The position numbers and the translations under genes were made by a program. The notes beneath the pieces are model-generated. The model was not told the DNA's origin. It saw only the letters and a program-made list of their open reading frames with translations, and searched no databases. Shown here in pieces: positions 30,006-38,756 of a stretch of DNA of 64,000 bases. Origin of the DNA: Bryobacterales bacterium (GTDB lineage Bacteria; Acidobacteriota; Terriglobia; Bryobacterales; Bryobacteraceae); the NCBI GenBank assembly GCA_003142185.1, contig PLOR01000080.1, forward strand, positions 1 through 64,000. Reading direction: 5' to 3'. Numbering within the stretch: the stretch's first letter is position 1; every line of letters begins with the position of its first letter.

Positions 30006-30159
30006 TCCCGGCGGAGCCGGCGTGTGCCGGCCCTTGCCTGTTGTAACCATCGGCTTTCCGATTGTCCGGTGCCGCAAATCTCGCTTTGGACCGCGGGCGG
30101 AAACGGAAGGCTGCGAAAGGGGATGTTTTTCCCCACTGAGCACGTGAAGAGGAGGCAGT

Positions 30160-31074
30160 TTGCCCGCAATTTCCATGAAAGAATTGCTCGAAGCAGGCGT
30201 TCACTTCGGGCACCAGACCAAGCGCTGGAATCCGAAGATGAAAGAATACATCTTCGGAGAACGCAACGGCATCTACATCATCGATCTGCAAAAGACCTTG
30301 AAGATGTTCAAGGACGCCGCCCGGTTCGTCCAGGAGATGGCTGCACAGGGCAAGAACGTGCTCTTCGTGGGCACCAAGCGCCAGGCGCAGGAGGCCATCG
30401 CCGAAGAGGCCGTCCGCTGCCAGATGTATTTCGTCAACCAGCGCTGGCTGGGTGGCTTGCTCACCAACATGGCCACCGTCCAGAAATCCATTAAGCGGCT
30501 GAAGGAACTGGACGCCATGGCATCGCCCGAAGCCGGCGGATACGCTGGCCGCCCGAAGAAAGAAGCCATTCGCCTCGAGCGCGAACGCAAGCACCTGGAG
30601 CAGAATCTGTCGGGCATCAAGGACATGCCCGGTTTGCCCGACGTGCTCTTCGTGATCGATTCGAACAAGGAAGCGATTGCGGTGAAGGAAGCGCAGCGGC
30701 TCGGCATCCCGGTAGTGGCCATCGTGGATACCAACTGCGATCCCGATGAAGTCGATTGGGTGATCCCCGGCAACGACGATGCTCTGCGCGCCATCCGGCT
30801 GTTCGCCAGCAAGATCGCCGACGCCGTGGTGGAGGGCCGCCAGCTCGCCAGCGAGCACGATTTCGTGGCGCCGCCCAAGCCCGCTAGCGAGGAAGCGCCG
30901 GCGGAAGAGAGCATGCTTGAGTACACCGAATACGTGGATCCGAAGTATGCCGAGAAGATCATGGCCGAAAGCTTGAGCCTGGCTGAAGAGCCGGCGGCCT
31001 CGCCGCGCAAAGGCCCGGCTTCGGAAACCGCCGAACCGGCCGCCGAGCCGGTGGTCACGGAAAGCGGAAGTTAA
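30160..31074 (+). CDS. rpsB: 30S ribosomal protein S2 with C-terminal extension
   Basis: 304 aa from TTG 30160 ([19 protein letters not shown]), preceded by AGAGGAGGCAGT. S2 blocks include [40 protein letters not shown] and [19 protein letters not shown]2 is usually about 230-260 aa; here about 60 extra residues ([16 protein letters not shown] ... [11 protein letters not shown]) form an acidic, probably disordered tail. The 150-base leader before it may carry S2 autoregulation, which is an inference. It heads the rpsB-tsf-pyrH-frr set. Confidence 0.95.
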   Translation: MPAISMKELLEAGVHFGHQTKRWNPKMKEYIFGERNGIYIIDLQKTLKMFKDAARFVQEMAAQGKNVLFVGTKRQAQEAIAEEAVRCQMYFVNQRWLGGLLTNMATVQKSIKRLKELDAMASPEAGGYAGRPKKEAIRLERERKHLEQNLSGIKDMPGLPDVLFVIDSNKEAIAVKEAQRLGIPVVAIVDTNCDPDEVDWVIPGNDDALRAIRLFASKIADAVVEGRQLASEHDFVAPPKPASEEAPAEESMLEYTEYVDPKYAEKIMAESLSLAEEPAASPRKGPASETAEPAAEPVVTESGS

Positions 31075-31136
31075 TACCAGCGGGCCGGCCAACCCCCGGC
31101 CCCTGCACTCCAATTGGAAACGGAAGCGAAGCAATT

Positions 31137-31784
31137 ATGGAAATCACCGCGGCACTGGTCAAAGATCTGCGCGAGCGCACCGGCGCGGGCATGATGGAAT
31201 GCAAGAAGGCTCTCCAGGAAGCCAAGGGCGACATCGGGGAAGCGGAAGTGGTGCTGCGCAAGCACGGCATTTCCTCGGCCGGCAAGAAGGCCGGCCGTGT
31301 CACCAAGCAGGGCCTCATCGGCACCTACATTCACGCCGGCGGCCAACTCGGCGTCATGGTGGAAGTGAACTGCGAGTCCGATTTCGTCGCCCGCACGGGT
31401 GTCTTCCAGGAACTGGTTCACGACGTGGCGATGCATATCGCCGCCGCCGATCCCCGCTACCTGCGCCGTGAGGACGTGCCCGCGGCGGTGCTCGAAAAGG
31501 AAAAAGAAATCGCCCGCGCACGCGCTCTTCTGGAGGGCAAGCCGGAGAAGATCCTCGACCGCATCGTGGAAGGCCGTCTCAGCAAGTTCTACGAAGAGGT
31601 GTGCCTGCTCGACCAGCCTTTCGTCAAAGAGGCCACCCTCACCATCGATCAGCTCGTCAAAACCAAGGTTGCCAAGCTGGGCGAGAACATCGGCGTCAGC
31701 CGTTTCGTCCGCTTCAAAGTGGGCGACGTGGCGGCGGCCGAAGCCGGCGGCGAAAGCGCCGTGGCTGAACCGGTCGCCCAGTAA
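31137..31784 (+). CDS. tsf: translation elongation factor Ts
   Basis: 215 aa. The N-terminal UBA-like part has VKDLRERTGAGMMECKKAL and the core has VEVNCESDFVART, both family signatures. It recycles EF-Tu by releasing GDP. The protein has one shortened core domain compared with the E. coli form, as in many bacteria. The pyrH ATG follows the stop directly. Confidence 0.96.
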   Translation: MEITAALVKDLRERTGAGMMECKKALQEAKGDIGEAEVVLRKHGISSAGKKAGRVTKQGLIGTYIHAGGQLGVMVEVNCESDFVARTGVFQELVHDVAMHIAAADPRYLRREDVPAAVLEKEKEIARARALLEGKPEKILDRIVEGRLSKFYEEVCLLDQPFVKEATLTIDQLVKTKVAKLGENIGVSRFVRFKVGDVAAAEAGGESAVAEPVAQ

Positions 31785-32495
31785 ATGCCCGCCTACAAGC
31801 GCATCCTGCTGAAGTTGAGCGGCGAAGTGTTGGCGGGCGGCGCCCAATTCGGCATCGATGCCGATCGCGTCCATGGCCTGTCCCAGGAGATTGCCGGCGT
31901 GGCCGGGGCCGGCGTCCAGATCGGCGTCGTAGTGGGTGGCGGCAATATCTTCCGCGGTCTTTCCGGCGCCGGCCGCAAGATGGATCGAGTCACGGCCGAC
32001 CACATGGGCATGCTCGCCACCGTCATCAACTCGCTGGCGCTCTCCGACGCTCTCGAGCAGATTGGCGTCGCCACCCGCGTGATGACCGCCATCGAAATGC
32101 GGCCTGTGGCCGAACCGTACATCCGCCGCCGCGCCATCCGACACCTGGAAAAGGGCCGGGTCGCCATTTTCGCCGCCGGCACCTCCAACCCTTACTTTTC
32201 GACCGATACCGCCGCCACCCTGCGCGCGCTCGAGATCAAGGCCGACGTGATCGTCAAGGCCACCCGCGTCGATGGCGTTTATGACCGCGACCCCTTGCAG
32301 TTCCCCGACGAGGCTGTCCGGTACTCCGAGGTCTCCTATCTCGAGGTGCTCGCCAAGGGCCTGGGCGTGATGGACTCGACCGCCATCGCCATGTGCCGGG
32401 ACAACAAGCTGCCGATCATCGTTTTCAATCTGAACACACCTGGCAATATAATGCGAGTAGCCATGGGCGAACCCGTTGGCACCGTGATTCACTAG
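31785..32495 (+). CDS. pyrH: uridylate kinase
   Basis: 236 aa. The amino-acid-kinase fold signatures include [33 protein letters not shown], and the nucleotide-binding [15 protein letters not shown], plus [13 protein letters not shown]. It phosphorylates UMP to UDP in pyrimidine nucleotide synthesis. It is abutted to tsf and followed 21 bases later by frr, the conserved bacterial order. Confidence 0.96.
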   Translation: MPAYKRILLKLSGEVLAGGAQFGIDADRVHGLSQEIAGVAGAGVQIGVVVGGGNIFRGLSGAGRKMDRVTADHMGMLATVINSLALSDALEQIGVATRVMTAIEMRPVAEPYIRRRAIRHLEKGRVAIFAAGTSNPYFSTDTAATLRALEIKADVIVKATRVDGVYDRDPLQFPDEAVRYSEVSYLEVLAKGLGVMDSTAIAMCRDNKLPIIVFNLNTPGNIMRVAMGEPVGTVIH

Positions 32496-32516
32496 GACGG
32501 TTTCCGGAGAAACTCT

Positions 32517-33119
32517 ATGAAGACTGAACAGCCAGCACCCGCCGCTACCACCTTCAACACCGTCAAGGAGGTCGAGGCCAACCTCAAGGCACGCATGGAC
32601 AAGGCCGTGAGCGACCTGCAGCACGATATGGCCACCATCCGCACCGGCCGCGCTTCCCTGGGCATTCTGGATCACATCCGCGTGGATTACTACGGAACCC
32701 CCACGCCGCTCAATCAGATTGCCAACCTGCACGTGCCCGAGCCGAGCCTGATCACCGTCCAGCCGTGGGACGTTTCGCAGATCGGGCCGATCGAAAGGGC
32801 GATTCGCGTTTCCGACCTCGGCCTCAACCCGGCCAACGACGGCAAAATCATCCGCCTGCCTATCCCGCCCCTCAACGAGGAGCGCCGCAAGGAACTGGTG
32901 AAGCGCCTGCACGCGACCGCCGAGCACCATCGCGTCTCGATCCGCAACATTCGCCGCGACGGCAACGAAAACGTCAAGAAGCTGGCCAAGGACAAAAAAA
33001 TCACCGAAGACGACGAGAAGCGCAGCTTCGACGAAGTCCAGAAACTCACCGACGGCTACATGCTAAAGGTGGACCAGGCCGCCAAGATCAAGGAAAAGGA
33101 AATCCTGGAGATCCGCTAG
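32517..33119 (+). CDS. frr: ribosome recycling factor
   Basis: 200 aa. The core has MDKAVSDLQHDMATIRTGRA, VDYYGTPTPLNQIANL, and PPLNEERRKELVKRL, all RRF blocks. An extra N-terminal segment of about 15 residues (MKTEQPAPAATTFNT) precedes the core. It splits terminated ribosomes together with EF-G. A strong terminator follows 34 bases downstream, ending the operon. Confidence 0.96.
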   Translation: MKTEQPAPAATTFNTVKEVEANLKARMDKAVSDLQHDMATIRTGRASLGILDHIRVDYYGTPTPLNQIANLHVPEPSLITVQPWDVSQIGPIERAIRVSDLGLNPANDGKIIRLPIPPLNEERRKELVKRLHATAEHHRVSIRNIRRDGNENVKKLAKDKKITEDDEKRSFDEVQKLTDGYMLKVDQAAKIKEKEILEIR

Positions 33120-33152
33120 GGGCGCCCGTGGCGCGGGCCGTCCGGCCTGCAG

Positions 33153-33177
33153 AGTCGCCAGTCGTGGCGACTTTTCT
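33153..33177 (+). terminator. intrinsic terminator of the rpsB-tsf-pyrH-frr operon
   Basis: AGTCGCCA (33153-33160) pairs with TGGCGACT (33165-33172) around a GTCG loop; the run TTTTCTT begins within the end of the stem. This is a standard Rho-independent layout. Confidence 0.8.
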
Positions 33178-33260
33178 TGGCCGCTATTTAACCTGAATTC
33201 CGAAGTCAACTTCGGCTAAGTGGCATTCGCACAGCGGAGCACCATCAAACAACAGGTTTT

Positions 33261-33381
33261 GTATCAGGGCACGGCTTCAGCCGTGCCGGAACGCGATGAA
33301 CCTGATGGGCTTCAGCCCCTGGGAAGCGGGCAGGGGCTAAAGCCCTCGGTCGGCGGCACGGCTGAAGCCGTGCCCTGATAC
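33261..33381. repeat. nested intergenic hairpin repeat
   Basis: Bases 33261-33287 and 33355-33381 are perfect 27-base inverted copies. Each arm is itself a hairpin (GGCACGGCTTCAGCCGTGCC type). Two more hairpins lie between (GGGCTTCAGCCC and GGGGCTAAAGCCC). All have a GCT-(TC/GA/AA)-AGC type centre and differing stems. It is an intergenic palindromic repeat in the REP/BIME manner. The 33120-33487 gap holds only this and the terminator. Confidence 0.8.
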
Positions 33382-33487
33382 GAGGCGTCCAATTCGGGAA
33401 TTCGGGTTTAAACGAATAGCGCATACGCGTGCACTAGAATGTCGAGAAGACTCTCGACACAGCAGGCTTGACAGCCCGCGCCACGCG

Positions 33488-34612
33488 CTACCACTTCACC
33501 ACGGCCGCGCTCACCGGCCCTTCGCCCACCGGGACCATGGTGAATAGGGAAGCGCTCTTGTAGCGCAGCACGCGGTCGGAAGACGAGGCGCTCAAGCGGT
33601 CGAGGCGAATCACCGCCATGTCGCCGGACAGCTCATTCAGCACCAGCGCGTACTGATTGTCGGGCGTAGCGAGAATCGTCCCCGGCCCGGCTCCCACGTG
33701 CACCACCGCCGATAGGTTTTGGTTTGCCAGGTCGAGCACCGTCACGGTATTGGTATCGGGGTTGGCCACCAGCAGGAACGGCGGCGTATCGGTGGCCGCC
33801 ATGACGCCCGGCGCGCGCCCGGCGAGCACTGTCTGCCAGACCTCGGTGTGGTAGGGGAAAACGATCGCCACTGCGTCCATGCCGGGTCCGCTCAAGAACA
33901 CCTGGCCGCCATCGGGCGTGATGGCGTACCGGCGCGGCTCGAAGGGAAGCGGAAGCCGCACCATGGTCTTGCCGCCGGCGACGTCGAAGAAAGTGATGCT
34001 GCGTCCGGCGGCGTCGGCCGCCAGCAGCAGCTTGCCATCGGTGCGGAAACGGACGAACTCGGGGACAGCATCCCAGCGAAGCGTCCGCTCTACCTGCACC
34101 GCATCGAGCGCTGCCAGAACGATGGTCTTGTCCTGGCGGCAGGCGACCGCCGCCCGGCCGTCCACGCTCAGGTCAAAGCCGTCGCCGGCCGAGTTCAGGC
34201 GAATGCGCCGCGCAGCTTTGAGCGAATCGAGCGGCGCTTCCACTAATCCCGGCGGATCGCGGTAGAGAATCCACAGCGCCCGGCCGTCCGGCGCCAGGCG
34301 CATCTCCACCGCGGTCGAGCCCGCGCGCATCCGCCGGCTCACCGCCTGCGTGGCGGCATCGAGTTCATACACCGTCCCGTTGGCCGGCGCCAGCGCATAG
34401 GCGAACGGCTTTTCCGGATGCGCAATCACCAGGGACGGCGCGGCATCGAGCGCAATCTGCTTGCGCACGCGGAAGCGGCTCAGGTCCACCACCGTCACGT
34501 TGCGCCCCTGCCGGTTGGCCACGAAGCAGTAGCCCGGGTATGCGGTTGCCTTCCGCCTGCCGCATGCCACAGCCCCGGCCGAGGCCAACAGCAGGCCGCG
34601 GCGCGAAATCAT
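33488..34612 (-). CDS. exported YVTN-type beta-propeller protein
   Basis: 374 aa from ATG 34612. The N-terminus MISRRGLLLASAGAVACG has a twin-Arg motif and a Cys after a short hydrophobic run, so Tat export and possibly lipid attachment. Propeller repeats are visible: GYCFVANRQGRNVTVVDLSR, KPFAYALAPANGTVYELDA, PPFLLVANPDTNTVTVLDL and NQYALVLNELSGDMAVIRLD. The start overlaps the galT stop by ATGA, so they are cotranscribed. No catalytic residues are obvious; the function is unknown. Confidence 0.8.
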   Translation of the reverse strand: MISRRGLLLASAGAVACGRRKATAYPGYCFVANRQGRNVTVVDLSRFRVRKQIALDAAPSLVIAHPEKPFAYALAPANGTVYELDAATQAVSRRMRAGSTAVEMRLAPDGRALWILYRDPPGLVEAPLDSLKAARRIRLNSAGDGFDLSVDGRAAVACRQDKTIVLAALDAVQVERTLRWDAVPEFVRFRTDGKLLLAADAAGRSITFFDVAGGKTMVRLPLPFEPRRYAITPDGGQVFLSGPGMDAVAIVFPYHTEVWQTVLAGRAPGVMAATDTPPFLLVANPDTNTVTVLDLANQNLSAVVHVGAGPGTILATPDNQYALVLNELSGDMAVIRLDRLSASSSDRVLRYKSASLFTMVPVGEGPVSAAVVKW

Positions 34613-35610
34613 CCCAGTCCCGCCTCGCGCAGAAAGCGGGCCGCCTCTTCCGGCGGCGTCGGGTTGATGTAGAAGCCGGTGCCCCACTCGAATCCCGCCA
34701 CTTTGGTCAGTTTGGGAATAATCTCGATGTGCCAGTGATAGTAGGCCAGCGGCGCTTCCTGAACCGGCGCGCTGTGCACAATGAAGTTGTAGGCCGGCCG
34801 CTCCAGCACTTTGTCGATTTTGCGCATGGTGGAGCGCAGCACCCAGGCCAGGTTATCGAGCAGCGCCGGTTCGGAGTCCTCGTAGTGCGAGGCGTGCTGC
34901 TTGGGCAGAATCCAGGTTTCGAAGGGAAAGCGCGGCGCGTAGGGCGCCAGCACCGTGAAGCGGTCCGTCTCCGAGATCAGCCGCGCGCCCGCCGAGCTTT
35001 CTTCGTGGATAATGTCGCAGAAGATGCATCGTTCCTTCGCCTCATGGAATTCGCGCGACGCGTCCACTTCCTCCTTCACCACGTTGGGAATCACCGGCAG
35101 CGCGATCAGTTGCGAATGCGGATGCTCGAGCGAAGCGCCGGCCGCCTCCCCGTAGTTGCGGAATAGAATGATGTAACGGAACCGCCGGTCGCGCTTAAGA
35201 TCGTTGACGCGGTCTTTGAACGCCCTCAGCACCTCCGCGATCTGATGTTCCGGCATGTCGGACAGAGTGGCGGCGTGGTCCGGCGTCTCGATGATCACTT
35301 CGTTGGCGCCGATGCCGCTCATCTTGTCGTACATGCCCTCGCCCTGGCGGCTCAGGTCGCCTTCGATGCCGAGCACGGGGAACTTGTTCGGCACCACGCG
35401 TACGCGCCATCCCGGCTGGTCGCGGCCGCCGCCATTGCGGTAGGCAAGCACTTCCGGCGGGGTCTTGTTTTCATGGCCGGAATCGAATGGGCAAACCGTC
35501 TGTTGGGCCGGCGGCACCGGCTGGCGAATGAAATCACCGGGACGCTTGGCGCGATCCGTGGCGATGATCACCCAGCGGCCGGTGATCGGGTCTTTGCGCA
35601 ACTCAGGCAA
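34609..35610 (-). CDS. galT: galactose-1-phosphate uridylyltransferase
   Basis: 333 aa. The active-site HPHSQ motif (ASLEHPHSQLIALP) carries the uridylylated His, and N-terminal LRKDPITGRWVIIATDRAKR and late YHWHIEIIP are family blocks. The histidine-triad-like second half has RCIFCDII. The enzyme exchanges UDP between glucose and galactose phosphates in the Leloir pathway. The first zinc CxxC is reduced to a single Cys (VCPFDSGHE). No galK or galE is adjacent. Confidence 0.92.
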   Translation of the reverse strand: MPELRKDPITGRWVIIATDRAKRPGDFIRQPVPPAQQTVCPFDSGHENKTPPEVLAYRNGGGRDQPGWRVRVVPNKFPVLGIEGDLSRQGEGMYDKMSGIGANEVIIETPDHAATLSDMPEHQIAEVLRAFKDRVNDLKRDRRFRYIILFRNYGEAAGASLEHPHSQLIALPVIPNVVKEEVDASREFHEAKERCIFCDIIHEESSAGARLISETDRFTVLAPYAPRFPFETWILPKQHASHYEDSEPALLDNLAWVLRSTMRKIDKVLERPAYNFIVHSAPVQEAPLAYYHWHIEIIPKLTKVAGFEWGTGFYINPTPPEEAARFLREAGLG

Positions 35611-35652
35611 TCGGGAACTTCCTTCCGGGTGGGGACAACTGCAAACACCTGA

Positions 35653-36066
35653 TTATATGTCACGGACGCGAAACGCGTCGCGCCTCCAGGCGATTTGAGG
35701 AGGACTAGCCAACATTATGCTGACAATATCGAACCGCGTGCGGGCCGCTTCGACCTGCGCGCGGTACCCATACTCGCGGGCAGCGATGGCGATCCGGCGC
35801 TGTTTCTCCTGGTCCACGGCCGCGTCGGGCGCGCCGAAGTCGGCGCTCGATCGCGTCTTCACTTCGACGAATGCCAGCACACCGCCCTCCCACGCCACCA
35901 GGTCGATTTCTCCCGCTCCCGAGCGGGCCGTGTAATTGCGCGCCACCACCGTGCAGCCATGCGCGCGCAGGTAGCGGTAAGCCATGTCTTCGCCCAAACG
36001 GCCATGATCGCCCGCCAGCCTGCGGCGCCGCAGCAGGTCCGCCGTGCGGTAGAGCAGTCCGATCAC
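35653..36066 (-). CDS. YraN family (UPF0102) nuclease-like protein
   Basis: 137 aa. GRLGEDMAYRYLRAHGCTVV, then ARNYTARSGAGEIDLVAWEG and VLAFVEVKTRSS form the YraN/UPF0102 pattern with the PD-(D/E)xK-like core (E..D..ExK). These proteins are predicted Holliday-junction-resolvase-like endonucleases. The start overlaps the preceding methyltransferase gene by four bases. Confidence 0.9.
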   Translation of the reverse strand: MIGLLYRTADLLRRRRLAGDHGRLGEDMAYRYLRAHGCTVVARNYTARSGAGEIDLVAWEGGVLAFVEVKTRSSADFGAPDAAVDQEKQRRIAIAAREYGYRAQVEAARTRFDIVSIMLASPPQIAWRRDAFRVRDI

Positions 36067-36644
36067 TCGATCACTTCGAATTCGAACTCCATCGCCTTAC
36101 CGCGCACCACGTAGCACAAGTAGTATTCCCAAAAGCGCCGGTAACGGGGGAAGCGGTTGACCAGAAATTCGAACCCGAGCCACCTCCACAAAGCCAGTAG
36201 TTTGACGCGTACCGAAATCTCACGAAATCGCACCGCGGAATAGTAGCCGAACCCGCCGTGCTTTTCGCCGAAATAGCGGAAGCTGAAACTGTTGAGGTGA
36301 CTCTTGTGGGTGGGGTCGCAGAAGGAGCTGAAATCGGTATAGTGCGGCGTTTCGATGCGCACTGTCCCGCCCGGCCGCACCAGGCGGTGGAACTCCTCCA
36401 TGGTGCGTATGACGTCCGCCACGTGCTCGATGACGTGGATGGCGGTGAGCCGGTCGAAAGCGCCGCTGGCGAATGGGTACGGGAAGCGGTCGAGATCGAC
36501 AATCACGTCGGCGCGGCTGGCCGGGTTGCGGTCGATGCCGATCGCCCCCGGCTGCTTGTGAATCCCGCAACCCACGTCGAGAATTCTCGGTGGGGCATGC
36601 TTTAGCTTGCCGGTTGTCTCTATGCTATCGCTGCCGTCAGGCAC
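36063..36644 (-). CDS. class I SAM-dependent methyltransferase with repeat-encoded N-terminus
   Basis: 193 aa. The S-adenosylmethionine motif is RILDVGCGIHKQPG, followed by GIDRNPASRADVIVDLD and HVIEHVADV. The C-terminal part (FGEKHGGFGYYSAVRFREI) is typical of small methyltransferases near polysaccharide or lipid genes. Residues 12-19 (GKLKHAPP) are encoded by an intergenic hairpin repeat (36589-36614). No other start codon lies between ATG 36644 and motif I, so the repeat must be translated. It overlaps the aminotransferase gene by 25 bases. Substrate unknown. Confidence 0.82.
   Translation of the reverse strand: MPDGSDSIETTGKLKHAPPRILDVGCGIHKQPGAIGIDRNPASRADVIVDLDRFPYPFASGAFDRLTAIHVIEHVADVIRTMEEFHRLVRPGGTVRIETPHYTDFSSFCDPTHKSHLNSFSFRYFGEKHGGFGYYSAVRFREISVRVKLLALWRWLGFEFLVNRFPRYRRFWEYYLCYVVRGKAMEFEFEVIE
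36589..36614. repeat. hairpin repeat copy inside the methyltransferase gene
   Basis: GTGGGGCATGCTTTAGCTTG occurs here (continuing CCGGT) and, in inverted orientation, at 52594-52615 in an intergenic region (GGCAAGCTAAAGCATGCCCC). The GGCATGC/GC(T)TGCC stem has a TTTA centre. Confidence 0.7.
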
Positions 36645-37972
36645 TCTTCCAGTGTCTCAAGAGCGAAGGCGCATTGCTCGCGCGTTATGACCAGCGGCGG
36701 GCAGAGGCGAAGACTGTTATCGCCGGCGCCGAGCACCAGCAGGCCGCGCTCGAACGCCATCTGCACCACGCGGTCGCGCAGTTGCGGCGCCTTCTCACGC
36801 GTCTCTCGATCGCGTACCAGCTCGATGCCGATCATCAGCCCCAGCCCACGAACATCGCCCACCTGGGCGAAGCGGTGCGGCCACTCGCGCATGCGGTCCA
36901 TCAGGTACGCGCCCATGCGCGCTGCGTTGGAGATCAGCTCTTCTTCAAGCAGTGCGATGGTCGCCAGTGCCGCCGCGCAGGCTACCGGATTGCCGCCGAA
37001 GGTGGAAGCGTGCGCGCCCGGCGGCCAGGTCATGAGGTCGGCGCGCGCCACGGTAGCCCCCAGCGGCAGGCCGCTGGCGATGCCTTTGGCCACCGCGATG
37101 ATGTCGGGCACGGCGTCAAAATGATCGGCCGCCCACATGCGGCCGGTGCGGCCCATTCCGCTCTGCACCTCGTCGAAAATCAACAGAATTCCGTGCTGGC
37201 TGGCCACCCGCGCGAGCTCGTCGAAGAAGATCCGCGGCGGCACGATGTAACCGCCTTCGCCCTGCACCGGTTCCACCACGATGGCCGCGGTTTCCTCCGG
37301 CGGCGCCACGGTTTTCAGCAGGGTATTTTCGATGAAGCCGACGCACTCCACCGCGCAGCTCTCCGGCTTTTGTCCGACCGGGCAGCGGTAGCAGTTGGGG
37401 TACGGCGCATGGACCACGCCGGGGATGAGCGGCCCGAATCCCGCGCGCTGCACCGCCTTGCGCGCGGTGAGCGAAAGCGCGCCCAGGGTGCGGCCGTGGA
37501 AGCTGCCGTAGAACGCGATGATCTTGTCGCGTTTGGTGGACCAGCGCGCCAGCTTGATGGAGCCCTCGATGGCCTCCGCGCCCGAATTGCCGAACGATAC
37601 GCGCCGCGCCATGTCGCCGGGCGCAATCTCCGCCAGCTTCTCCGCCAGCGCCACCATTTCCTCGTAATAGAAATCGGTGCCCGACATGTGCATCAGCCGG
37701 GCGGCCTGTTCCTGAACCGCCTTCACCACTCGCGGATGGCAGTGGCCGGTGGCCACCACCGCGATGCCCGCATTGAAATCCAGAAAGCGGTTCCCATCCA
37801 CGTCCTCCACGAGCGCGCCTTCGCCGCGCTCCGCCACCAGCGGATAGCAACGTGTGTAGGATGGCGACACCACCCGCTCGTCGCGCTCGATGACAGCGCG
37901 CGCGCGCGGCCCGGGCAGCGGCCCATTGATGATTGGAAGATCCGGACGCACCTGATCCAAGGTCTTGCCCAT
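36620..37972 (-). CDS. class III PLP-dependent aminotransferase (GabT/ArgD-like)
   Basis: 450 aa. Fold-type I motifs: GNRFLDFNAGIAVVATGHCH, SFGNSGAEAIEGSIKLA, AFYGSFHGRTLGALSL, the acidic ILLIFDEVQSGMGRTG, and the PLP-binding Lys in DIIAVAKGIASGLPLGA. It transfers an omega-amino group, probably from 4-aminobutyrate or acetylornithine; an insertion with four Cys (NCYRCPVGQKPESCAVEC) occurs in some archaeal-type members. The downstream methyltransferase gene starts inside its 3' end. Confidence 0.9.
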   Translation of the reverse strand: MGKTLDQVRPDLPIINGPLPGPRARAVIERDERVVSPSYTRCYPLVAERGEGALVEDVDGNRFLDFNAGIAVVATGHCHPRVVKAVQEQAARLMHMSGTDFYYEEMVALAEKLAEIAPGDMARRVSFGNSGAEAIEGSIKLARWSTKRDKIIAFYGSFHGRTLGALSLTARKAVQRAGFGPLIPGVVHAPYPNCYRCPVGQKPESCAVECVGFIENTLLKTVAPPEETAAIVVEPVQGEGGYIVPPRIFFDELARVASQHGILLIFDEVQSGMGRTGRMWAADHFDAVPDIIAVAKGIASGLPLGATVARADLMTWPPGAHASTFGGNPVACAAALATIALLEEELISNAARMGAYLMDRMREWPHRFAQVGDVRGLGLMIGIELVRDRETREKAPQLRDRVVQMAFERGLLVLGAGDNSLRLCPPLVITREQCAFALETLEECLTAAIA

Positions 37973-38180
37973 GACAACCTCCTGCTCAAACTGTTGGTAG
38001 GTTTGCTGGAATTGCGCGTCTCAAGAAACAAGCCGCGCGCCGCGAGGCGGGCAAGGTGCTAGTCGGAACCGAACAGTCCCGGCCGGGATATGGAAGGCGT
38101 GCATCCCACGGAACTATTGTAGCGCGGGATGTCGGCTATGCTGAAGCAGGGAGTTTGAGCGCGTCAGGACGACAGCGGCG

Positions 38181-38615
38181 ATGGCTGTAACCGACGAAAA
38201 AGATCCGTACAATCTGCAACGCTTCTTAGACGCCCAGGATCCCGGCTACGTGCGGGTATGCTCTGAACTGCGGGCGGGCCGCAAAGAGGGGCATTGGATG
38301 TGGTTCATATTCCCGCAGATTCAAGGTCTCGGCTACAGTCCAATAGCGCAGAAGTTCGCAATTTCTTCGTTGCAGGAAGCCAAGGCATACCTGGACCACC
38401 CAATTCTCGGGGCTCGACTGAGGGAGTGTTGCCGGCTGGTAACTCAGCTTGAAGGCCGCTCCATCGAGGAGATCTTCGGCTATCCCGATGATTTGAAGTT
38501 TCGATCCTCGATGACCCTGTTCGCCCAAGCCACGGCTGAGAATCAGCTCTTCCGGGACGCCTTGGAAAAGTATTGCAACGGCGAGTTTGATCCGTTGACG
38601 CTCGATCGGCTGTGA
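38181..38615 (+). CDS. DUF1810 family protein
   Basis: 144 aa. DPYNLQRFLDAQDPGYVRVC, GHWMWFIFPQIQGLGYS, and EIFGYPDDLKFRSSMTLFAQ are the hallmark blocks of DUF1810 (calpastatin-like annotation in older databases). It is a soluble protein of unknown function. It is the only plus-strand gene here and stands alone between minus-strand genes. Its normal length suggests it is intact. Confidence 0.9.
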   Translation: MAVTDEKDPYNLQRFLDAQDPGYVRVCSELRAGRKEGHWMWFIFPQIQGLGYSPIAQKFAISSLQEAKAYLDHPILGARLRECCRLVTQLEGRSIEEIFGYPDDLKFRSSMTLFAQATAENQLFRDALEKYCNGEFDPLTLDRL

Positions 38616-38629
38616 TGTCTGGTGTGGCG

Positions 38630-38745
38630 CGGTTGGCAGGCGGAACCAGGCGAAATCCGCTTCGGACCCGAAAACCGGGGCGCCTGCCACACCTGCCTGC
38701 CAATCCCGCGCCGGCAAAGTGGGACAGAGGCTTTCGTCTGTCAAC
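38630..38745. repeat. composite hairpin repeat
   Basis: GGCAGGCG...CGCCTGCC form outer arms around an inner segment, followed by GTGGGACAGAGGCTTTCGTC (then TGTC), a hairpin with a CTTT centre. Related units are at 52495-52618 (GTAGGACAGACGATCGG) and 59350-59440 (GTGGGGCAGACGTTTCCGTC). Confidence 0.65.
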
Positions 38746-38756
38746 CCGGTGAGTCC

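Noticed and set aside
31071-32930. 619-aa minus-strand open frame
   Set aside because: It lies opposite tsf, pyrH and frr, which have all family motifs; the minus frame is a GC-bias artefact.
36473-38062. 529-aa plus-strand open frame
   Set aside because: It is antisense to the aminotransferase, whose motifs are complete; the plus frame is His/Arg/Gly-rich with no domain.
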